The notes under the pieces: generated by a model
What the model saw: only the letters and a program-made list of their open reading frames with translations
Told to the model about the DNA's origin: nothing
Database searches by the model: none
Assembly: GCF_002208115.1 (NCBI RefSeq)
Contig: NZ_CP020946.1
Coordinates: 3,162,001 to 3,226,000, forward strand
Reading direction: 5' to 3'
From: Bdellovibrio bacteriovorus
GTDB taxonomy: Bacteria; Bdellovibrionota; Bdellovibrionia; Bdellovibrionales; Bdellovibrionaceae
Length of the DNA: 64,000 nucleotides
Translations under genes and position numbers: made by a program
Part shown: positions 58,829-64,000 of the stretch, piece by piece
Layout: each line of letters opens with the position of its first letter
How positions within the stretch are numbered: the stretch's first letter is position 1

Positions 58829-59920
58829 ATGGAAGGACCTCGTTCCCCCCTGGAAGCTGAGCTTCCTCAGGTTCTGGATTTCCTCAATAAAAAGCTGCGC
58901 AATGATGCCTCTTGGTCCATTGCTGCGGAATATCCAACAGCCTTTTCCTCTAACAACTTGCATAATATGCGTATTATCGCCGATGAGGGCTCCGTACTAT
59001 CGCATGCGGTTATGAAACCTCTTATCATTAAAAGCCCCCATGTGATCTTCAAAGTGGGTGCGATTGGTTCTGTCGTCACCGACGATCAGCACCAGGGTCA
59101 GGGTTACAGCACCCAGATCATCAACGACTGTCTGAAATCCGCGACCGAGCAGTCCTGCGACATCGCGATTCTGTGGACGGACCTGTTTGATTTCTACCGC
59201 CGCATGGGCTTTGAATTGGCGGGATCAGAAGTCAGCTTTGTGATCGAGGAAAACTTTGATGTTCCGCCGATCAACCTGCGCTTCTCTACCGACAACAAAG
59301 TTTCCCCGGATGCGATTTACCGCCTGTACGCGGCTCATTCCGTCAACTCTGTGCGCACAATTGAAGAAACCAGAAAGTTCCTCTCAATCCCGCAAACCAA
59401 AGTATACACCGCCTGGGAACCAAGCGGTCAGTTGGCGGCTTATGCGATTGAAGGCAAAGGTGCTGATCTGGGTGGTTATATCCATGAATGGGGCGGCTCG
59501 GTTTCCAAACTGATGGCGCTGTTTGCATTTATCCGCGCGCAAAAAGATCAGCCTTACACGATCATCTGCCCACGCCATGCAACGAACCTGATTCAGGCTT
59601 TGCAAACCAAGGACGTGACGATGAATCACGGTTATCTGGGCATGATCAAGCTGGTGAACTTTGACCAGTTGGCGGCCAAGATCAAACGTGCGTTCCGCGC
59701 TGAAGGCATCGCCGACATCGTGCTGGAAAAACACCCCAACCACTTTGTCTTCGGAGTCGGTCAGGATCTTTACACCATCAACAACGAAACAGACATGGTG
59801 CGCCTGCTGTTTGGCCCGGTGGACTTCCGTGGTTTGGGCATCTTCAAGGAAGAAACCGCCATTAAACTTGAAAAAATTCTGCCACTGAATCTGTGGATCT
59901 GGGGATGGGACTCTATATGA
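58829..59920 (+). CDS. GNAT-family N-acetyltransferase
   Basis: A 363-residue protein. The N-terminal GNAT domain has IGSVVTDDQHQGQGYSTQII, the acetyl-CoA pyrophosphate loop (QxxGxG), and FYRRMGFELAG. The C-terminal 200 residues form a second domain, a layout reminiscent of Eis-like acetyltransferases. Substrate unknown. The AAGGAGAG ribosome-binding site lies just outside the long inverted repeat in the leader. Its stop overlaps the next start (ATGA). Confidence 0.85.
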   Translation: MEGPRSPLEAELPQVLDFLNKKLRNDASWSIAAEYPTAFSSNNLHNMRIIADEGSVLSHAVMKPLIIKSPHVIFKVGAIGSVVTDDQHQGQGYSTQIINDCLKSATEQSCDIAILWTDLFDFYRRMGFELAGSEVSFVIEENFDVPPINLRFSTDNKVSPDAIYRLYAAHSVNSVRTIEETRKFLSIPQTKVYTAWEPSGQLAAYAIEGKGADLGGYIHEWGGSVSKLMALFAFIRAQKDQPYTIICPRHATNLIQALQTKDVTMNHGYLGMIKLVNFDQLAAKIKRAFRAEGIADIVLEKHPNHFVFGVGQDLYTINNETDMVRLLFGPVDFRGLGIFKEETAIKLEKILPLNLWIWGWDSI

Positions 59921-60786
59921 ACCGATTTTTAAAACCCCTGTTGCCGCTGCTTCTGGCAGCGACCGCCGTTTCATGCATTAAAACTCCGGAACTGGAAGAG
60001 GAAGAAACTCCATCCACCATGGCGCAGGTTCAGGATTCCCTGTCCGAAGCCTGGGGCTCTGCTGATCCTTTGACCATGAGTCCGAATGATTTCCTGCTGC
60101 AGCAGACTTTCCGCAAAATTGAAACCGGCGAAGACCGCATGCTTTTGCAGGAAGGCATCACTATTTCCAAAAAAGAGGAACGCACCAACGACTGGCTTTA
60201 CACGTACCTTTATCAGACAGAAACCCTGTCTGCTGAAGGCAACACTCAGCAGTCCACCAAAGAAGATCACCGCTCGGTCACCAAAGCCGAACCGGCCATG
60301 GAAGTCTTCACTCGCGGTCAAAAGCTGAAGGGCGAAGTTTCGACGATGGCCGATGACCTGCAGATGTCCTTGGGCTTTGAGCGCCTGATCGGTTTGGCTT
60401 ACGCCTGCCAGCTGACAGACGATCAAAAGAAAGTCTGCACCGAAACCCTTGGCTATGACAGTTGCGAAGTGAAATGCTTCAACTTGCAGGTGTCTGAAGA
60501 GATGCGCCCGGCTCCGGATCTGATGAAAACTCAGGCCAATTGCGGTGGGCTTGCCAACTGCACCATGAAAGTGAAAACCGTTTCATTCGACTGGGCCGCT
60601 TACTACAAAAAAGGCGAAACCACCGAGAAGCAGAAGGTCAATTACAGCATCTCCATTACTCCGGACCTGCCGTTTTTCTCTCGCGTGACGGATTACTGCT
60701 ATCGTGCACTGGCGCAAGCCGGATCACAAAAAGCTCTCGTAACTGTCTGCACTCGTCTGAAAAATTATAAGCCGGGCGGCACCTAG
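59917..60786 (+). CDS. Lipoprotein of unknown function
   Basis: A 289-residue lipoprotein: ATG at 59917, hydrophobic PLLPLLLAATAVSCIK with a lipobox Cys, then a mature part with cysteines (CQLTDDQKKVCTETLGYDSC, CGGLANC). It is translationally coupled to the GNAT gene. No family recognised. Confidence 0.75.
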   Translation: MNRFLKPLLPLLLAATAVSCIKTPELEEEETPSTMAQVQDSLSEAWGSADPLTMSPNDFLLQQTFRKIETGEDRMLLQEGITISKKEERTNDWLYTYLYQTETLSAEGNTQQSTKEDHRSVTKAEPAMEVFTRGQKLKGEVSTMADDLQMSLGFERLIGLAYACQLTDDQKKVCTETLGYDSCEVKCFNLQVSEEMRPAPDLMKTQANCGGLANCTMKVKTVSFDWAAYYKKGETTEKQKVNYSISITPDLPFFSRVTDYCYRALAQAGSQKALVTVCTRLKNYKPGGT

Positions 60787-60854
60787 TCTGCGCCTTGCGA
60801 TTCGTTGCCAACACCTGACGAATCTTGTAGGCTAAAACCTCCTGTGGAGGTTTT

Positions 60855-61508
60855 ATGAAAAAAATTGCCGTTGTTCTTTCTGGCTGCGGTCACCGCGACG
60901 GAAGCGAAATCACTGAGTCCGTCAGTCTGCTGATCGGCCTTCACCAGGCCGGTGCCGAAGTTCAGTGCTTCGCTCCGGACATTCAGATTCCCATCACCAA
61001 TCACATCAATGGCGAAGCCGACGGCGAAAAACGCAGCCTGCTGATTGAAGCCGCACGCATCGCTCGCGGTCAGATCAAGAGCCTCGATAAACTTCATGCC
61101 AAAGATTTTGATGCCGTGGTTTTTCCGGGTGGCTATGGCGCCGCGAAGAACCTGAGCAACTGGGCCGAAAAAGGCGCTCAGTGCGAAGTGAATCCGGATG
61201 TAAAACGTGTGATCCTTGAATTCCATTCCGCCAGCAAGCCTATCGGAGCCCTTTGTATCGCTCCGGTTCTGGTGGCGAAAGTTCTGGGCGACAAAAAAGT
61301 CACCGTCACTATCGGTGACGACGCAGCGACGGCGGCTGAAATTCAAAAAACCGGCGCCATTCATGAAGAATGCCCGGTGGATGACTATATCACCGACCGC
61401 GAAAGCAAAGTGGTGACGACTCCGGCTTACATGTACGGAAATGCGAAACCCAATGAGGTCTTTACGGGCATCTTTGGGTTGGCCCATGAAATCGTGGAAT
61501 GGGCTTGA
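60855..61508 (+). CDS. elbB: ElbB-like DJ-1/PfpI protein
   Basis: A 217-residue protein: VVLSGCGHRDGSEITES at the start, FDAVVFPGGYGAAKNLSNWA, nucleophile Cys in GALCIAPVLVAKVL, and VTTPAYMYGNAK. This is the ElbB family (isoprenoid-biosynthesis-associated glyoxalase) of the DJ-1/PfpI fold. E. coli ElbB has glyoxalase activity in vitro; its physiological role is unclear. GGAGG precedes the ATG. Confidence 0.92.
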   Translation: MKKIAVVLSGCGHRDGSEITESVSLLIGLHQAGAEVQCFAPDIQIPITNHINGEADGEKRSLLIEAARIARGQIKSLDKLHAKDFDAVVFPGGYGAAKNLSNWAEKGAQCEVNPDVKRVILEFHSASKPIGALCIAPVLVAKVLGDKKVTVTIGDDAATAAEIQKTGAIHEECPVDDYITDRESKVVTTPAYMYGNAKPNEVFTGIFGLAHEIVEWA

Positions 61509-61580
61509 TGGACACTGGACAATAGAAAATTGGAAATCGGCGTAAGAAACAGGGCGTAGGACGTTAGAGGAAGTTTGGAT

Positions 61581-62672
61581 ATGAAAAAGATTGTGGCTTT
61601 GATTTTTGGTGGCAAGTCTGCAGAGCATGAAGTGTCTTTGCGTTCGGCGAAGAATGTGGCGGATGCTTTGGATAAAGATAAGTTTACGCCTGTTTTGATC
61701 GGAATCAGCAAGGAAGGCAGTTGGTATCGTTTCCCGGATATGGGTGTTTTCTCTGAGGCGACGAAGATTGTCGACCAGGCCCTTCCCTCCAAGGCCGAAC
61801 CTGTCGCTTTGATGTCTTTGCAGGGAAAGCCGGTTCTTTATTCTTTGAAAGATCAATCCAAAACTTCTGTGGACATAGCCTTCCCTATTCTGCACGGAAC
61901 TATGGGTGAAGATGGCACAATCCAGGGGCTGTTTAAAATGGTTCAGCTTCCATTTGTGGGTTGCGGAGTTTGGTCTTCTGCCGCCGGCATGGACAAAGAG
62001 ATCATGAAACGTCTTTTGGCCGTGGCCAAAATCCCCAATGCCCGCTATCTGCTGCTAACTCCGCATCAGAAAAACGATTACAACGAAATCGTGAAACAAC
62101 TGGGCTCCCCGTTCTTTATCAAACCGGCTAACGCGGGTTCTTCTGTCGGTGTTCACAAGATCAAAACAGCGGAAGATTTTGTCGTGAAGCTGAAAGACGC
62201 CTTCCAGTTTGACACCAAAGTTCTGGCGGAAGAATTCATCCAGGGCCGCGAGGTGGAGTGTTCCGTGATGGGTCACAACCACGCACCCAAAGCCTCTTTG
62301 CCGGGTGAAGTGATCCCGCAGCATGAATTCTATTCTTACGAGGCTAAGTATATTGATGACAACGGCGCTCTTTTGAAAATTCCGGCGGAGCTTTCTGCTG
62401 AAACCACCAAAGCCGTTCAAAAAATGGCCGAACAAACCTATCAGGCCATGGGCTGCGATGGTTTGACCCGTGTGGATTTCTTCATTCGCCCGAACGGAGA
62501 GTTGTACATCAACGAGATCAACACCATTCCAGGTTTTACCAAGATTTCAATGTATCCTAAAATGTGGGAGGCCTCGGGCCTGAACTACAAGGATTTGATT
62601 TCTCAACTGATCCAATTGGGCTTTGAGAAGTTCGAAGGCGAGCAAAGCCTCAAAACCAGCTACTTGGATTAA
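61581..62672 (+). CDS. ddl: D-alanine--D-alanine ligase
   Basis: A 363-residue ATP-grasp enzyme making D-Ala-D-Ala for peptidoglycan in the cytoplasm. Motifs: [64 protein letters not shown] and [21 protein letters not shown]. Start at ATG 61581. It ends before a clear terminator. Confidence 0.95.
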   Translation: MKKIVALIFGGKSAEHEVSLRSAKNVADALDKDKFTPVLIGISKEGSWYRFPDMGVFSEATKIVDQALPSKAEPVALMSLQGKPVLYSLKDQSKTSVDIAFPILHGTMGEDGTIQGLFKMVQLPFVGCGVWSSAAGMDKEIMKRLLAVAKIPNARYLLLTPHQKNDYNEIVKQLGSPFFIKPANAGSSVGVHKIKTAEDFVVKLKDAFQFDTKVLAEEFIQGREVECSVMGHNHAPKASLPGEVIPQHEFYSYEAKYIDDNGALLKIPAELSAETTKAVQKMAEQTYQAMGCDGLTRVDFFIRPNGELYINEINTIPGFTKISMYPKMWEASGLNYKDLISQLIQLGFEKFEGEQSLKTSYLD

Positions 62673-62693
62673 CTTTCTGCAATGATCGTGTTA

Positions 62694-62725
62694 AAGACCC
62701 TGAAAATTTTCAGGGTCTTCCTTCT
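62694..62725 (+). terminator. Rho-independent terminator
   Basis: GACCCTGAAAA and TTTTCAGGGTC form a long perfect inverted repeat, followed by a pyrimidine run, about 25 bp after the ddl stop. Confidence 0.8.
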
Positions 62726-62795
62726 TATGTCCTGAAGCGCCGTCAAAAAGCATTTTTGTTTATTTCATCGCCTATTTAGTCGATACACTACTCGC

Positions 62796-64000
62796 ATGGG
62801 CATCAGACGTTTCTGGAAATACCTTTCGGTCGCAAACAAGCTGTATATCGTTATCGGCGTCATGGCACTTCTCATTGCCCTGGAGCTTTTCACTTTGTAT
62901 TTCGCCATGAATTCTTTGTCTTCCGTTCGCGCCTTCGTGGCCGGCGAAAGCATGTGGTCGAAAGGTCAAAAAGACGCTGTTATTACTTTGCATAAGTATG
63001 CCCGCACCCGTGATCCGCAGTTCTACACCGTTTTCCAGGAAAACGTGCGAGTGCCTTTGGGCGACAGCAAAGCGCGTAATGCTTTGGAACAGGTTCCGCC
63101 AGACACAGCCAAGGCCAAAGAGGGCCTGCTGGAAGGAAAAGTTCATCCGGATGACATTCCCGGCGTGATTTCACTGGTGCTGAGATTTCATAATTTCAAA
63201 CACGTGAAAAAGGCCCTTGAGATCTGGCGCGAAGGTGACCAGATGACTCAAGAGCTGATTGTCATGGGTGAAAACCTGCACATGCTGATTCAAAAAAATG
63301 CGCCCGAATCAGAGATCTTCAAAGCCCTGAACAGTGTCGATGATCTGAATGACCGCCTGACAGTGCTGGAAGCCTCGTTTTCTTACACTCTGGGTGAAGG
63401 TTCCCGCTGGCTGGAAAACATGCTGATGGTCACGCTGATCTTTGCCGTGCTGATCGTGGAGGGAACAGGCCTTTTCCTGACGATCAGTTTCAGCCGCAAT
63501 CTTTCCAAAGGTCTGTCCGAACTGAACAACGCCGCCCACGAGGTGGGTGAAGGACGCTTTGATGTTCATGTGCCTGTTCGTTCCGGCGATGAACTGGGGC
63601 AGCTGGCCGAGTCCATTAACTTGATGGCCCACCATCTAAGCAGCAGCATCGGCGAACGACAGCAGGCCGAGCAGGCCAGTCAGTTAAAAAGTTTATTCCT
63701 GGCCAATATGTCCCACGAGATCCGCACTCCACTGGCGGCCATCATTGGCTTTTCTGATTTGCTGAAGGAATCGAATCTGGATGAAAGTGAACGACTGCAG
63801 TACGTGAACATCATTCACCGCACGGGCGAGCATCTGACCCGCATCATCAATGACATTCTGGATCTTTCCAAAGTGGAAGCGGGTCACTTGGAAATGCAAA
63901 GCCACCCGGTAAATCTGAATTCCCTGCTGGAGGACCTGCACATCCTGATGGTCGCCCGCGTGGGCGACAAGCCGGTGCATGTGGAGTTCAACCGCCGTGG
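62796..64000 (+). CDS. Sensor histidine kinase, 5' part
   Basis: An open frame runs from the ATG at 62796 to the right edge (401 codons). It has TM1 (about 14-36), an extracytoplasmic helical domain (about 40-205), TM2 (LMVTLIFAVLIVEGTGLFLT), HAMP (SGDELGQLAESINLMAHHL) and the start of HisKA (ANMSHEIRTPLAAIIGFSDL, His about 308). The HATPase lies outside the window. It is probably a hybrid or orthodox kinase sensing an envelope cue. Confidence 0.92.
   Translation, partial: MGIRRFWKYLSVANKLYIVIGVMALLIALELFTLYFAMNSLSSVRAFVAGESMWSKGQKDAVITLHKYARTRDPQFYTVFQENVRVPLGDSKARNALEQVPPDTAKAKEGLLEGKVHPDDIPGVISLVLRFHNFKHVKKALEIWREGDQMTQELIVMGENLHMLIQKNAPESEIFKALNSVDDLNDRLTVLEASFSYTLGEGSRWLENMLMVTLIFAVLIVEGTGLFLTISFSRNLSKGLSELNNAAHEVGEGRFDVHVPVRSGDELGQLAESINLMAHHLSSSIGERQQAEQASQLKSLFLANMSHEIRTPLAAIIGFSDLLKESNLDESERLQYVNIIHRTGEHLTRIINDILDLSKVEAGHLEMQSHPVNLNSLLEDLHILMVARVGDKPVHVEFNRR

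Noticed and set aside
58642-58830. 62-aa minus-strand frame within the long inverted repeat
   Set aside because: Produced by the repeat itself; no ribosome site, and it would place both arms in a coding frame.
1-64000. CRISPR arrays, tRNA or rRNA genes, c-di-GMP (GEMM) riboswitch core
   Set aside because: No spaced direct-repeat arrays, no cloverleaf with TTCGA-type arms, and no intergenic GGGACGCAAAGC-like core was found by eye.

Overview
The window looks like chromosome from a predatory bdellovibrio (Bdellovibrio or a close relative). Pointers are two flagellin genes separated by a REP-associated transposase, many exported lipoproteins and proteases, several large sensor kinases, and short GCCGATAA-type (sigma-28/FliA-like) promoter boxes. 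GC is moderate and coding density is high. No rRNA, tRNA, CRISPR array, plasmid or prophage backbone was seen. The organism call is inference from gene content, not a database match.

Layout. 1-8.5 kb: antiporter (cut by the left edge), TetA-like MFS pump, hemolysin III protein, CoA-type Nudix hydrolase, a FliA-like promoter with a 29-codon ORF and terminator, an outer-membrane protein, NAD(P)HX dehydratase, methionine aminopeptidase, MarR regulator. 8.5-13.4 kb: secreted protein, then an operon of small protein, RlmM-like methyltransferase and PilZ protein. 13.37-14.55 kb: a 1.18-kb segment bounded by a perfect 45-bp direct repeat at the shared 3' ends of a membrane-protein gene and smpB. 14.5-18.3 kb: smpB, rsmA, tsaD and a Tol-Pal-like group (cpoB-like, DUF4398 lipoprotein, pal). 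18.5-26.1 kb: a 984-aa predicted metallopeptidase/propeller/barrel protein, trypsin-like lipoprotein, DUF2802 protein, vWA-like lipoprotein.

26.1-39.0 kb, all minus strand: flaG, fliD, fliS, a FliT-like protein, TPR protein, methyltransferase-like protein, two GT9 glycosyltransferases with a 57-codon gene overlapping both, a helical protein, a histidine kinase and its TTG-start response regulator, then rsmD, coaD and an aminotransferase. I read this as a flagellar cap, chaperone and possibly glycosylation cluster. 39-48 kb: divergent PEP carboxylase, zinc metalloprotease, flagellin, RAYT, flagellin. REP copies flank the RAYT and also lie beside flaG and the PilZ gene. An 11-bp sequence, CCAAGGTCCAG, recurs upstream of both flagellins and beside the secreted protein gene.

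47.4-64 kb: cell-wall amidase-like and 3D-domain exported proteins, an amino-acid-type binding protein, a hybrid kinase, a thiBPQ-like thiamine transporter with DoxX, nth and ferredoxin genes, a GNAT acetyltransferase, elbB, ddl, and a kinase cut by the right edge. The 5' leader of the GNAT gene holds a very long inverted repeat (28 of 29 bp paired) enclosing two GNRA-tetraloop hairpins. It is the strongest candidate here for an undescribed structured RNA or element. The 45-bp-bounded insert beside smpB is the second.
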